In this document: piece by piece, positions 34,565 to 45,337 of the stretch
Layout of the letters: each line of letters begins with the position of its first letter
How positions within the stretch are numbered: position 1 is the first letter of the stretch
Source: Forficula auricularia
Taxonomy: Eukaryota; Arthropoda; Insecta; Dermaptera; Forficulidae
Length of the DNA: 64,000 nt
Assembly: GCA_024734495.1 (NCBI GenBank)
Contig: JALMQS010000841.1
Coordinates: forward strand, 1,039,626 to 1,103,625
Reading direction: 5' to 3'
Program-made: the position numbers and the translations under genes
The notes under the pieces: generated by a model
Told to the model about the DNA's origin: nothing
The model's database searches: none
What the model saw: the letters and a program-made list of their open reading frames with translations, nothing else

Positions 34565-35324
34565 ATTATTTTATACCTTTTTAGTGCATTTTATTTTAGT
34601 TTTCAGTTGTATTATTTTATTTGTTGCATTAAATTTTTTTGAAGTCTGTTTTTTTTCTAATTCTAAAAATTATGTACCCGTTATATTCGTGTAGACAATG
34701 TTTTTGTGAAAATTACATTTTTCTTTATTATACCTACAATTTAATATTAGATATTAATTAAAGTTTATTATTTCATAAGATATAATAAAATTATTTTCTA
34801 ATACCTACATAATTATATTTGACCACATTAAATTCTTAAATTGAAAATTGATTCCTAATTATTAAGTACAGGAGTTAAGTGAAAGTATGTCTCCCTCCAG
34901 TTTATTATTCTTGAAATTTTTCCGGAAATTTTGGAGATTTGGCAATTTCTTGTCTACGAATGGTTTGGGCTAGAAAAACACTTTGACAGAGAGGTACAAT
35001 TTATTATTATAGATTTGTGTTCTGAACTTCAGCTTAACCTACAACCGTTTGATAATTCCTTGAATAAATTCCATTTTTGTTTGTTTTTCCTTCATTAGGG
35101 AATAGGAAATTCTGACGCTAGAAAGCATCTATACTAATCAATTTCGTTTTGGAAGTACATACAAACATTTTGGGATCCGAACAAACTTTCTATACTTTTC
35201 TGTTGTTGACTCATCGTGAATATCTGGATCCAAAGAGACAAAATAATAATAATAATAATTAATCAAGTACGTTTGCACGCATTTGGACAGGAAGATGTAA
35301 ATCAAAAAATTGTCATTGATTTTT

Positions 35325-35361
35325 GCGACGTTTCGCCAACTTTATTTTGGCTTCATCAGGT
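35325..35361 (-). ncRNA. Minimal hammerhead ribozyme motif (element 3, left arm)
   Basis: The minus strand reads CCTGATGA, one extra A, stem II GCCAA, loop AATAAA-like, TTGGC, then GAAACGTCGC. Both core halves are intact and stem II has five Watson-Crick pairs. The right-arm partner has GCTAA in place of GCCAA, which keeps the stem through a T-G wobble. Confidence 0.8.
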
Positions 35362-35559
35362 TTCTAAAAAATATACAAAAATCAGAGTTACAGAGAAATC
35401 AACTAGTCACATCATTTTTTTTCCTTTCTTTTTTCTATGACTAAATCAACAAACAACATTACATGTTACATACCTCAATGAATATGATTAATATTAATAT
35501 ATAAATGATGTGACTTGTTGATTTCTCTGTAACTCTGTTTTTTGTATATTTTTTAGAAG

Positions 35560-35595
35560 CCTGATGAAGCTAAAATAAAGTTGGCGAAACGTCGC
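35560..35595 (+). ncRNA. Minimal hammerhead ribozyme motif (element 3, right arm)
   Basis: The + strand reads CCTGATGA, an extra A, GCTAA, loop, TTGGC, GAAACGTCGC. The core is intact. Stem II contains one wobble pair that distinguishes it from the left-arm copy. Confidence 0.8.
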
Positions 35596-35696
35596 AAAAA
35601 TCAATGACAATTTTTTTGATTTACACTTCCTGTCAAATACCTGCAAACGTACTTGATTAATTAAATAATATGGATGCTATGGACTTTAATAATAAG

Positions 35697-36058
35697 TACC
35701 TGGAGGCACCGAGCGATGGTCGGTAACTTCTTCCTTCAGTTAAAATCTTTATTATTAATTTTAATTTAAAATTCTGATAAAAAGGTCGATTTTTATTTGA
35801 GAGCCGTTTTCAAATTAAAAAAATACAAATATATCTATATAGTATTTGACCACTGTACCCCCCACCTCCACCCTGCTCGACCCCACCCCCGAAACCTCGC
35901 CCTGCCCCCCGGGTCTCCCACCACTGCCCCCCACCTTCTGCACCCCCCCCCCCCACATCCACCCCCGCTCCGCATCAAGATCGCTTTCTCATCCTCAAAA
36001 CTTGTTTAATAGAGTTTGTTTCATCAAAATCGTTAGAGCATTTTTAAAATAAATAAAT
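35697..36058 (+). repeat. R1 dispersed repeat, copy c
   Basis: It starts GTACCTGGAGGCACCGAGCG, with the 5' hairpin slightly mutated (ACCGAGCGATGGTCGGT). It shares CTTCTTCCTTCAGTTAAAA and AAAAGGTCGATTTTTATTTG with copy b, has a very C-rich tract at 35853-35970 with a run of about 11 C, and has the phrase ATCGCTTTCTCATCCTCAAA shared with copy a. It breaks off in AT repeats before the usual 3' hairpin. Overlapping proline/histidine-rich frames across the C-rich tract are compositional artefacts. Confidence 0.8.
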
Positions 36059-36069
36059 AATATATATAT

Positions 36070-36470
36070 ATATATAGCTGGAAGACCGAGCTTTGTTCGG
36101 GTTCAGTTAATGCTGGACAACAACACACCACAATCACAATACTTCTTCAAGGCCTTTGAGAACAATGAATTAAGGCAACCCATTGTCTCCCTGGGTACAA
36201 AAGGAAAAGAGTAACCTTTTTTAAAACCCTAAGAATGGGATTTGTCTACCTGAGAATAATTAATTTGATTACGAAAAAACCCATCAAAAACAATTTTGTC
36301 GAAGATGAGACCGTGACAGATCGAATTGTCACCCCAAAAACCCCCTATCCCGTGAATTTCATCAAAATCGGTAGAGTCGTTTTCAAAATAGAACCAAGAT
36401 ACAAATATATATACAAACAAATATATATATAAATAAATATTCAATTTTTGCTCTTTTAATAAGAGTAGAT
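36070..36470 (+). repeat. R1-related repeat, copy d (different subfamily)
   Basis: A divergent 5' hairpin is present: GACCGAGC-TTT-GTTCGGG, preceded by AGCTGGAA. The interior is not C-rich, but the tail is the R1 tail (CATCAAAATCGGTAGAG, then CGTTTTCAAAATAGAAC) with an intact end hairpin, CTCTTTTAATAAGAG, plus TAGAT. A shared head and tail with a replaced middle is typical of non-autonomous families that borrow the same machinery. It follows copy c almost directly, head to tail. Confidence 0.7.
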
Positions 36471-37095
36471 AATAATGCTTGAAAATATTTTTTTCTCCCC
36501 ATTTCAGCCATTTTCTAAGCTTCTAAGTATGATAAACAAAAAATTCACATTTTTCTAGCGAATCTGAATATATACCCCTTCCCTCCGATCGTACCGAGTA
36601 ATATAAAAATATCTTTATGAACATAAAATTATGCAATTGAAAAGTAATTATTTGAACAGCCAAATTTCACTTTTTAAATGTAATAAATCTCAAAAGGCTA
36701 GTATTATTAATGAGTGTGATAAGACAAAATGAATTGATACCTTTGAAAATTATTCCAACCTAACACCGAGGCCTCCGTAAATTTTGTTGTAATTTATTCA
36801 TGTGACTAGTTCCGCTATTGGAGCAAATACAAATAAATTGTAGTTAATTTGTTTCCTTTTCCTGTGCTTAATTTCAATTCAAACTATTGTAATTTTTTTT
36901 TTGTCATCCATCGACACATCCGATTAAAAATGACTAATGATAATCCATTTCGATTTTTAATATGTTTTTTTTTCGTCTAATACCCAATGAACAATTCTTG
37001 CACATGTTAAGCAGAATGTTAAACATACATATTCGACAATAATTTTTAGAATCTAACTTTATATCAAGAATTCAAGTCATTGATCTAAGCATTAA
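36471..37095. other. AT-rich DNA, nothing recognised
   Basis: No features beyond homopolymer tracts. Confidence 0.5.
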
Positions 37096-37108
37096 CTTGT
37101 TAATTTAC

Positions 37109-37500
37109 TTTTTTTTATAATCAGGAACGAGGCTTTTTGAATCACATTTGGAAGATCGAGTCCTTATAGAATGATGGTTATTTTTTCTTTTTTTCAATAA
37201 AAAATTTTCATCAGGGTTTATAATTTAATTTTATTTGAAACAAGAGACGTTTCGGCATTAACTCAATGGCATCTTCAGTCTATAAAAATATTTAACAATA
37301 TATCACATTACATTTCACAATTAATATATCACAATGTCTCTTGTTTCAAATAAAATCAAATTATAAACCCTGGTGAAAATTTTTTATTGAAAAAAAGAAA
37401 AAATAACCAGCATTCTATAAGGACTCGATCTTCCAACTGTGATTCAAAAAGCCTCGTTCCTGATTATAAAAAATATTACAAGAATCAAATAATTACTATT
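37109..37500. mobile_element. Penelope-like foldback element 4 (392 bp, 13-bp TSD)
   Basis: CTTGTTAATTTAC at 37096-37108 is repeated at 37501-37513. The arms run from TATAATCAGGAACGAGGC inward and end GCCTCGTTCCTGATTATA. An extension of about 32 bp (37469-37500) follows the right arm. A minus-strand hammerhead core is present in the left half. The right half keeps the arm (CTTGTTTCAAATAAAAT) but has lost its hammerhead, so the element is an inverted pair with a deletion on one side. Confidence 0.85.
37244..37280 (-). ncRNA. Minimal hammerhead ribozyme motif (element 4)
   Basis: The minus strand reads GACTGAAGA, an extra T, then GCCATT..AATGC, a further C, then GAAACGTCTC. The core is intact. 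Stem II pairs as GC.ATT with AATGC with one bulged base, weaker than at the other loci. Confidence 0.65.
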
Positions 37501-37513
37501 CTTGTTAATTTAC

Positions 37514-39520
37514 ATTTAAGAATAGATTAATTTGCAAAATAAATAAATAAATGAATAAATTAATCATGATAATTAGACTTTATGTGTGATTTCAAATCTC
37601 TTTTTACATATGATAAGTAAATAAAAACTATGAATGCAAATAAAAAATTATTTATATTTACAGATCACTCAAAAACATCTAAAGTACCTACTCTACTTTA
37701 CTTCTATAAATTGATATATCGACTTTAAATTTTAAGAATATTTATAATTTTCAACGTAGGCAATAATAACATGACGAGAAAAAAGATTCAAAAAAAAAAT
37801 AATTCAATTTTCTACCATTTTGGAAATTTTTAAAAATCTTATGAGCATTTTAAAAACATGTTAAGGTAGTTGTTTCACAATACTAGCAAAAAGTTAATGC
37901 TAGAGTATATAGAACAGACAATAAGGATTCATAATTCATAAGCCCAAAACTTTTTGCTGTTTATGTACCACTAGTAGCCAATTCCGTGCTCGATTGACAA
38001 ATCTGGCAACATTATCCGAGCTTGAATATTTTTATCATAGAAATGACAGATAAAATATATTATAAAGGGAGATCATAAAACAAAAAGTTCTTAATAAACG
38101 ATTAAAAGCTGTTGCGACAATGGCTGAAGCGAAAAAACGTCAAAAAAAGTACTAAAGTTAATCCACTTTTTAGGTTAAATATAAGCGTTGTTGCCAGCTT
38201 GTTTTTAGTGTAAATTTTTCATTATTTATTCATTATTATCTCAGAAATTGTGTTGTAACTATGAATTAAAATTTTCTTAATAAATGGATTAGTTTTTTAT
38301 TTAAAGTCTAATTTATGGTACTAAGAGTTTCTTAATTATAATTAAATATGTATGTAAACTTTCCGATATCCCGTTTAGTGCAATGTATAAGAGTCTGATA
38401 AACTCTATCTTTGGAATTTAATATCTCCGGAATTATATTGTTCATAAATTTCATTTTGCCACCAATCGATGCTGAAGTATTTCAACAAAAATCCTAAGAA
38501 AACCCATATGGTGAAACAACTACCTTAAATCAACATATTTTCATGCGAGATCAAAAATATAAAAAATATTCGCTTTTGTTTGGGGCCACCTTAATATATA
38601 ATATTAATAATTAGAAGTAAGAGATATTCTTTCCAAGTTGATAAATAATTCATGTTATATTCAAATGTATAAATAGCACACTGAGCTTTAAATTCACATC
38701 ATTTTTGAGATTGTGTATGTCTCATCCAGCCTCACAAGTAGAAACTCTAGGTTCTGGCAAAAGTTGGCCAATATACAGGGTGTAAAATAGCTTGAAACTT
38801 CGTATATGTAACATTGAATTAGTATAATTAGGTGTATTAAATATAAATGAATATCTTAGTATGAGTATACATAATAAATAGTGTTGTATCCTAGTTTTCC
38901 TCTCAGGCTTATATAAAAATAAATGATCTACAAACGTTGCATAAATCTTTCAATTTTCTCTTGAATGCCTTTATAGAAATTGTAATTTATTTTTAGACTT
39001 AATAGCTAAAAAACAAGTTCAAAAAATCCCTTGCTGAAAGAATCATTTGATTAGCAGAACAAAATTAAAAAAAAATTATTCAATAATTAATATGACGTAC
39101 GCTTTGAACATGTTAATGAAGGGTAGCTTGAGTCGAGAACATTGCCTTTTTACCAGCTGCACGTGGAACCCAAAAATAGATAATGTTTCTTCTGTGTTAT
39201 TTATCCAAATTTAACATTTCCTGCATTATTTATCTTTTTTTCTTGGCAGTAAAACTACAGCCAAGTATATAGGAAAAGAGGGAGCTCGTTTCGCTCCAAC
39301 TTCTCTTGGAGCTGAGCTACCCATTTCAATTTCGTTTTCAATATCAATAAATAAATAAAACTTCAATTGACATTCGTTCATTTATCATCATTCACGTCTC
39401 TCTGTTTTATTAAAAATAAATAATTATTTAATGTCACTGTTATGAAAATCAAATCGAAATTGATTTTTTTCTTAAAAATCAATTAATGACAACAAGTAGG
39501 TATTTATTAAGACAATGTTT
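37514..39520. other. AT-rich DNA, nothing recognised
   Basis: No transposon ends, splice-framed open segments or RNA motifs were found. A phrase near 38110 (GGCTGAAGCGAAAAAACGTC) looks like a hammerhead at first sight but has no stem II. Confidence 0.5.
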
Positions 39521-40083
39521 ACTTTCACATTTATATTCATAGAATATAATGGGGAAGTATTGCAATGGCCTGCCTGGGTCCTGACTCTTTGAGAACTTGT
39601 ATCTTAGAGATAAAGAAAATTAATTTCATTTTGTAATTTCTAGGTGGAAGGAATCGATGCCCTTAATAGTTGGAAATCGGGTTTAGGGCATAAAACATGA
39701 AATTGTGGTCTCGAGAGGCCAAAAAGGGGCCAAAAATCCATTGGTCAGTGCGTACGTATGTATGTACGTATGTACCCACCCTGCGTATCGCAACCATAAC
39801 TCTCAGAGCTACGAAATTCGAAACTTAAGCTCGATATAGGCTAGAAGGAGTACAGCAAGTTTTTGGTTGAAATCGGAAGATCGGAAGTGGACATTTACAT
39901 GAAAGATTTTTCGTTTTTTTTCTATTTTCTCAAAAACTTGAACGATTTTTTTAAAAATTAGTGTATTTATCAAGTGTCATGAGTTATTAGTTGTGTCAAA
40001 TTTTTAATCCGATTGAAATAAAGTAAGGGGGGTGTAAAGTAGGAGTGACGCGATGACTTCAAATAAATGAAAATGTGAAAGTC
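39521..40083. mobile_element. R3 element, copy b, with terminal inverted repeats
   Basis: The left end is ACTTTCACATTTATATTCAT and the right end is AATGAAAATGTGAAAGT, giving an inverted repeat of about 12-16 bp. The first 80 bp match 28101-28180. The interior includes GCGTACGTATGTATGTACG and TTGGTTGAAATCGGAAGATC phrases of the type seen in non-autonomous DNA transposons. No duplication of target bases is obvious and no open frame is present. Confidence 0.65.
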
Positions 40084-40528
40084 GTGTGGTGAACACACCA
40101 GTTGATTTTTATAATATCTGGAACGAAACTCAATGGATTAATTTTCAAGTGGAATTCAGATAAATATTCCCAATCAATAAATAACAAATTGTAGGTATAT
40201 TCTTATTATATGTATTGGCCAGCTTCTGCTTACACTGGCAATGCCATAATATACTCATGCATTTCTAACGAAATTAGAGTATCGCAACTCCTGACTTTCT
40301 TTAGACTTTCCTAATCAATTTTGCAATTGAATGAAAATGCACCTTGGATGTAATTAGAAAGACTGTAAAAACGTCAGCATCACTCAATATCTGTAGGTGG
40401 TCACCTGAGGCAGAATTAATCGCTCCACAAGTTTCTTAACTCCAGTAATCCCTTCCGCCCCAAGCCGGTGGTTTGTACATAGCAAGACCATTGACATATT
40501 CTTATATAGTTAAAACAATTTTTATAAT
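40084..40528. other. Unrecognised DNA
   Basis: Nothing supported. Base composition is slightly less AT-rich at 40380-40480. Confidence 0.4.
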
Positions 40529-40540
40529 ACCTATTCTTAT

Positions 40541-41020
40541 CACAAAGAGAAACAAAGAGGTTGTCCTCTTCTTGATGCAAATAAACATACACACATATAT
40601 ATCGAGATGATATATCTGTATATATATTATTTATTTGTTTGAGACTATAGTTTAAAAAAAGAAAAACCCTTCTATTGTCAGCCTTTCTCGTTGTAAAACA
40701 AGGAGAAAGGGAAACATATTGTTATACGTGAACCGAAAAGAATGTCTTTATTAGTTTCTACCCGACCACCAGTGACGAAGGAACACCAAGTTTTCAATAT
40801 CCATATGATATTGACTCCATGAAAAACATTTATAATTGAAGAAAGACTGATGAAGACCAAGTCTATAGTCTCAAACAAATAAATAATATATATATACAGA
40901 TATATCATCTCGATATATATGTGTGTATGTGTGTATGTTTGCATCAAGCAGAGGACAACCTCTTTGTTTCTCTTTGTGAATCAACAACTCTGCTACTCTC
41001 GGCAAAACAAAAACTTTTCA
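40541..41020. mobile_element. Penelope-like foldback element 5 (480 bp, 12-bp TSD)
   Basis: ACCTATTCTTAT at 40529-40540 is repeated at 41021-41032. The outer arms are CACAAAGAGAAACAAAGAGG and CCTCTTTGTTTCTCTTTGTG; the inner arms include TGATATATCTGTATATATATT and its complement. An unpaired extension of about 40 bp (about 40981-41020) follows. A degenerate + strand hammerhead lies at 40845-40880: GACTGATGA, A, GAC..GTC, TCAAACA, with C for G in the GAAAC half. A tandem of GTGTGTATGTGTGTATG lies in the right arm. Confidence 0.8.
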
Positions 41021-41049
41021 ACCTATTCTTATTTGTATATATATGTCGT

Positions 41050-41299
41050 GGTCACTTGGTGAAACATATCATATCGTGTAATGCCAATATATTTCAGAAA
41101 AATATTCCTGAAATATAACAATAATATTACAATGATATTATTTTAAAAATATGTTAATATTTTATTTAATAGGGCCCGAATATTGCAGAGTAGTATTTCC
41201 GCATTACTACATTAATATCATTCTAATACTATTGTGATATTTCAGGAATATTTATCTGAAATATATTGGCATTACACGATAAATGTTTCACCCAGTGAC
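41050..41299. mobile_element. MITE-like inverted repeat (250 bp)
   Basis: The arms of about 95 bp are 41050-41145 and 41205-41299. The tips are GGTCACTTGGTGAAACAT and ATGTTTCACCCAGTGACC; the inner parts share ATATATTTCAGA..TATTCCTGAAATAT. No target duplication or hammerhead was found. It lies just right of foldback element 5. Class unknown. Confidence 0.75.
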
Positions 41300-42052
41300 C
41301 AGTTGAAAGCATCGGTTTTATTCTTTTTGGTTGAGGCTTTGGTAATCAATTTTTTCAGTTTAACCACTTAGGGAAATTCGAAAATTTATTAGAATTCTCA
41401 TGACGTATCTTGGATTTTTAATTTTGAAGCTTTCTTTAACTGATGGTAAATATATACTAGTCATCAGCATGAAAAAGCACCATGCTAACTACTCAATGAT
41501 TTGGTACTTCTAGTTATATTTATCATTACTTACTGAAAATTTGTTTAAAATAAAACGTCTAGCCCCAAAGTTAAAGTTTAATCGGCTCTTGTTAGCTCAT
41601 TCAGGTTTAGGCAATTAGTGAAGCAGCTAATTCACAGCCTATCGAAAAGGACTTCCAAGCATTTTAGTACAGATTCTATAAAATCAATAATTCATCATAA
41701 AGAGTCATTACACTATAAATATTCATTGCACAATAGTGGATTGCGGTTAAATAAGAAAGAAAAAAATTCATTTCTTTTGTCCCTGCTTTCTAGCAAAATT
41801 TTATTTCTAAATATTTACCTCATTCTAGAACCAGAACATTTAATCATTCAAAATTTGGCTAGGCTTGGATTTGAGGCAGGTGATCTTAATAAAACTCTAA
41901 AACTAGCGGACCTATGTTCATTTGATATTTTTACAGCCTTGCCAAAGCCAGTCTAAAATCATTGAAATTTATTGTGTTTCGTAAAAGGGAACACTGATAA
42001 TTGCGATTCATTATCTTCGCTTGAGACGCAACGACTATTTGACTGTAACGAC
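41300..42052. other. Unrecognised DNA with a 112-codon + strand frame
   Basis: 41618-41956 is open for 112 codons from an ATG. The C-terminal part (LARLGFEAGDLNKTLKLADL, then CSFDIFTALPKPV) looks protein-like, but I recognise no family. At about 72% A+T a stop is expected every 12 codons or so. By a rough hand estimate about one frame of this length is expected by chance on both strands of 64 kb. It is therefore not called as a gene. Confidence 0.3.
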
Positions 42053-42061
42053 CAACAATAT

Positions 42062-42345
42062 TCTTCTTCTTCGAGTGCCATACCCGAAACGGGTATCGGC
42101 GCCTCTCCACATATACCTGTGCTGAGTGTGTTTAGTTGTTTTACACAGATATACGGGACCTACTTTTTAACGCCGGTTCCGAACGGCTAATTTGGAGAGG
42201 TCACTTGCCAATTATACTCTTGGTAGGTTGCCATTACTTTCCAAGAGGAGGCGACTGCAAATATCTATCTGCCAAGACTCGGTCTCGAACCAGCGATCTC
42301 CGAGTCAGCGACCCAACACTCTAGCCACTGACCCACAGTCGCCTC
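42062..42345 (-). mobile_element. tRNA-derived SINE family S1, copy 1
   Basis: Minus orientation. The 5' end is GAGGCGACTGTGGGTCAGTG, with an A-box-like GGGTCAGTGGCTAG and a B-box, GGTTCGAGACC (42281-42291). A 10-bp complement, CAGTCGCCTC, lies about 90 nt downstream and closes the tRNA-like region like a long acceptor stem. The 3' part ends in a hairpin, ATACCCG-TTT-CGGGTAT, and GAA repeats. CAACAATAT flanks both ends (42053-42061 and 42349-42357). Frames across it are read-throughs of the SINE. Confidence 0.85.
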
Positions 42346-43155
42346 TATCAACAATATACTTTAATATAATTACTAAAGTTTTATTTACTGTTTCTATATA
42401 GATTTCGGTATAAAATACAAATGTCTCAAAGAAAAAACTATAACTAAATTATCCCTCCCCCTCCAAAATAAATAATTAAATAAAACACAGAACTCATGTT
42501 TAGGGAAACCGAATTATTCCCTTGATTCCTATTGAATCTTAATATTTTTTTATTATTTGATTTATAAATTAAATATTGTCTATAGTAGAAAGATATTATT
42601 CTTTGACAAGAATTTATCATTTAAAATGGTCCAAAAACTGAAACTAGTGATCCTCCCATGAGAGGGAATCGAATAAAGAAAGACAAGACATAGATAAAGG
42701 GAATAAACGAGAAGCTCCGGGGCGAAACAGGCCTTCTCAGGAATCTTAGATTCACAGTTCCAATGGTTTTACTAGATACTTAAAGAAAAGATCAATTTTT
42801 TCAAAACGAGTTGACGAAGCGAGTCATTAGGTGTTTGAAAATAGGACATAAATAAAAGTTAATGGAAACTGAAATAATTTAAAATTGTCCTAATTTATTA
42901 TCATCGATTCGTAATTTGAGCGATTAATATCTAATTTATTATCCTCCTTTAAATAATTTTGTTTCACGCTTGTAAAATACTTTTTAAGGGACATTTATTA
43001 AACAAAGAGCAGAATATTTAGTAGTAATGAAGCTGTTGAAGCTTTTATTTTTATGATTAATTTTATTAAAATTAAAATTTTAAAGAGCAGAATATTTATT
43101 TCATAGCCTTCGAGAATTTAAATTTTAATTTTCCCAAAAAAATATTTTACAAACT

Positions 43156-43381
43156 TCTTCTGTTCTGTGTGTGTTTAGCTGTTTTTTTTACACAGATATA
43201 CGGGACCTACTTTTTAAAGCAGGTTTCAAACGGCTAGTTTGGAGAGGTTACTAGGCAATTATACTCTTGGTAGGTTGCCATTGCTTTCCAAGAGGAGGCG
43301 GCTGAAAATATCTGCCGAGACTCAGTCTCGAACCAGCGTTCTTCAGGCCCGACACTCTAACCACTGACCCACAGTCGCCTC
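43156..43381 (-). mobile_element. tRNA-derived SINE family S1, copy 2
   Basis: A perfect 13-bp duplication, TATTTTACAAACT, lies at 43143-43155 and 43382-43394. The copy is 226 bp, shorter than the others at its 3' side (no terminal CCCG hairpin). It keeps the B-box-like GGTTCGAGACTGAG region. The acceptor-like 10-bp pairing has a mismatch (GAGGCGGCTG). Confidence 0.85.
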
Positions 43382-43409
43382 TATTTTACAAACTACTTAA
43401 TAATACTTA

Positions 43410-43525
43410 ATAAATAACGCACCTTTAAGATTTTTATTTAATACATTAATAAAGTCAAGTAATTTTACAAACTACTTGACTTTATTAATGTATTAAATCA
43501 AAATCTTAAAGGTGCGTTATTTATT
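43410..43525. repeat. Near-perfect short foldback (arms about 51 bp, 13-bp loop)
   Basis: AATAAATAACGCACCTTTAA on the left pairs with TTAAAGGTGCGTTATTTATT on the right; inner arms are ACATTAATAAAGTCAAGTA and TACTTGACTTTATTAATGT. The loop, ATTTTACAAAC, repeats the SINE target sequence a few tens of bases to the left, so the two may have arisen from one event. No ribozyme core. Confidence 0.85.
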
Positions 43526-44828
43526 TGATAAATAAATAAATAAAAGTAAATACTGACATAATTTAGCTAAATATACACAGACACTCATTAACTCCGCCTA
43601 GGATGTTAATTATTTAAACATTGAATAGATATGATCCTAGCGGCGTTTCCAGAAAATATAACTTCCTCCGGGTTGCAGACATACAGGGGCTTGTTAAATT
43701 ATGAATTAATATTTACAAAGATTTCATCATTCCTCAATTTGATCTAGAGAGGCAAAATATTAATTACGAAAATATAATTGATCACTCACTTCTGAACTAA
43801 ATCTATGTAATTATTTTATACACACTTTGATTTAAATTAATTGAAAGTTTAGGGAAATATATTTGGTGCTTGGTGCACATCAATTCTTTAAAATATATTA
43901 TATTCTAGCAATGACTAAATCAATACAACACTAAAACTCTATATGCTAAAGGGGCCTTATCTTCACCTACCAGTTTTTTCAGGAATGGCTAAAATGTGAG
44001 CTAAATGTGGATATAATTTTTGATAACATATTTGTATTTGGCAACAAATTTTCACTCGGAATAGATTAATAGCGAGGGTATAAATTGAAGAAATGCCCTA
44101 TTTTTGCCTTCTTAAAAATTGTCAATATTTAAACAGCTATAACTTATAACTTATAACTACGTTTTTTACTTCTAAATATTCAAAAATTAATAACTGAGTC
44201 AAATTTTGGAATTTTTGGGCAGGACAAAAACGTTTTTTATTGATCAGTTGTTTCTCTAGACTAGACATTAGTTTAATTTTGACCAGGTGGAAATAAGGAC
44301 CCTTTTTCCTGACACCATCACATATACATATAATAATAAGAGTTACCTAGTTTTTAAAATTAAAAAAAAAACTAATAAAATTAATTTAATATAATTTATT
44401 AAAATTGATTTAACTTATCATTTTTTACTTATACTAGTATTAAAATTTCATCTTTATTAGCTTGTTTTGTAATTTTACAAACATCAATGTTTGTTGAGTA
44501 AATCATTTCCTTATTTAAGTCCTTAGACAAGGAATTTCTTTCAGGCTTAGCCTTTCCATTTATCCATATATGACCAGCTTTCATTATCTACATACCAATA
44601 ATTTATGTCATAAAAGCATTTTTTAAAAAGGTACAAAGGAATTATTTTAATTGTTTTACAATATTATCGAGATCTTACTGTTTATTATCTAATTATATTC
44701 AAGACATGCACTTGACTTATTTACCCCTTCTTTTTTAATTACACAACATTTTACTTTCCTCTTCCTATTGGATAAGATTTTAAAAGAGGACTAGGACCTA
44801 GTGTTTTTTTTAAAATCTCACTCCCTTA
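43526..44828. other. AT-rich DNA, nothing recognised
   Basis: No features supported. Confidence 0.5.
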
Positions 44829-45337
44829 TGAATGTAACCATATTGTGTTGTAAAGTCCTGTACAGAAAGCATTTTATTAATTAGGCAATAAATTTTGGCT
44901 CCCTGTGAGATTTTAATGATGCAATGAATTGATAATTACACACTCAAATTTTACTCTAAGTGAAGCTTTGTGGGTCTCTAGGTACACCTCATATGCGGTT
45001 CACATATTCGTAATTTGAGAAAAATATCTGCATTGAGACTGTATATCTGTTTTCTCGTAATAGTTTCCAGGACCTGGAAATTTTCTTCAATATTTATAAT
45101 TGACTTGAAAAGTATTATCATCATCAGCCAGAAGTATGGTTTGATGCAACTGCTTGCTTTTATTTGGTTCTATCGCAAGGTTCTTTAAGACCCACTAAGC
45201 TTCACTTAGAGTAAAATTTGTGTGTGTAATTGTGAATTCATTGCATGAATAAAATCGCATAGGAAGTCAATATTTAGTGCATAATTACTAAATTGTTTTC
45301 TGTACAGGACTTTACAACGCAATATGGTTACATTCAC
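44829..45337. repeat. Foldback (arms 44829-44978 and 45188-45337)
   Basis: The arms of about 150 bp have outer TGAATGTAACCATATTG / CAATATGGTTACATTCA and inner TACTCTAAGTGAAGCTT / AAGCTTCACTTAGAGTA. The loop of about 210 bp contains ATCATCATCAGCCAGAAGTA, a phrase of dispersed-repeat type. Size and shape resemble the Penelope-like foldbacks, but no hammerhead core and no target duplication are visible, so it is kept apart. Confidence 0.8.

Larger units (their letters stand above)
35240..35687. mobile_element. Penelope-like foldback element 3 (about 440 bp, hammerhead in both arms)
   Basis: The arms of about 180 bp are 35263-35415 and 35505-35655. Outer landmarks are ATTAATCAAGTACGTTTGCA and GCAAACGTACTTGATTAAT; inner landmarks are TGATGTGACT-type ends meeting near 35410-35510. 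Both arms keep a full hammerhead core, pointing away from the centre, so the two CTGATGA halves face each other. An extension of about 28 bp follows the right arm. The flanks share only TAATAATAA-like sequence, so the duplication is uncertain in this low-complexity target. An R1 copy begins 10 bp to the right. Confidence 0.85.

Noticed and set aside
35797..36052. Proline/histidine-rich frames
   Set aside because: Same cause: the C-rich tract of R1 copy c read in two frames.
38100..38160. Hammerhead-like GGCTGAAGCGAAAAAACGTC
   Set aside because: The core halves are adjacent with no stem II, and there are no inverted arms.
41618..41956. 112-codon + strand frame as a gene
   Set aside because: About one frame of this length is expected by chance at this A+T content on a rough hand estimate, and no family motif or gene context is seen.
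42136..42324. Frame MFYTDIRDLLFNAGSERLIW.. occurring twice (also 58917-59105), as a conserved protein
   Set aside because: It is the reverse reading of SINE family S1; conservation reflects recent SINE copies, not protein selection.
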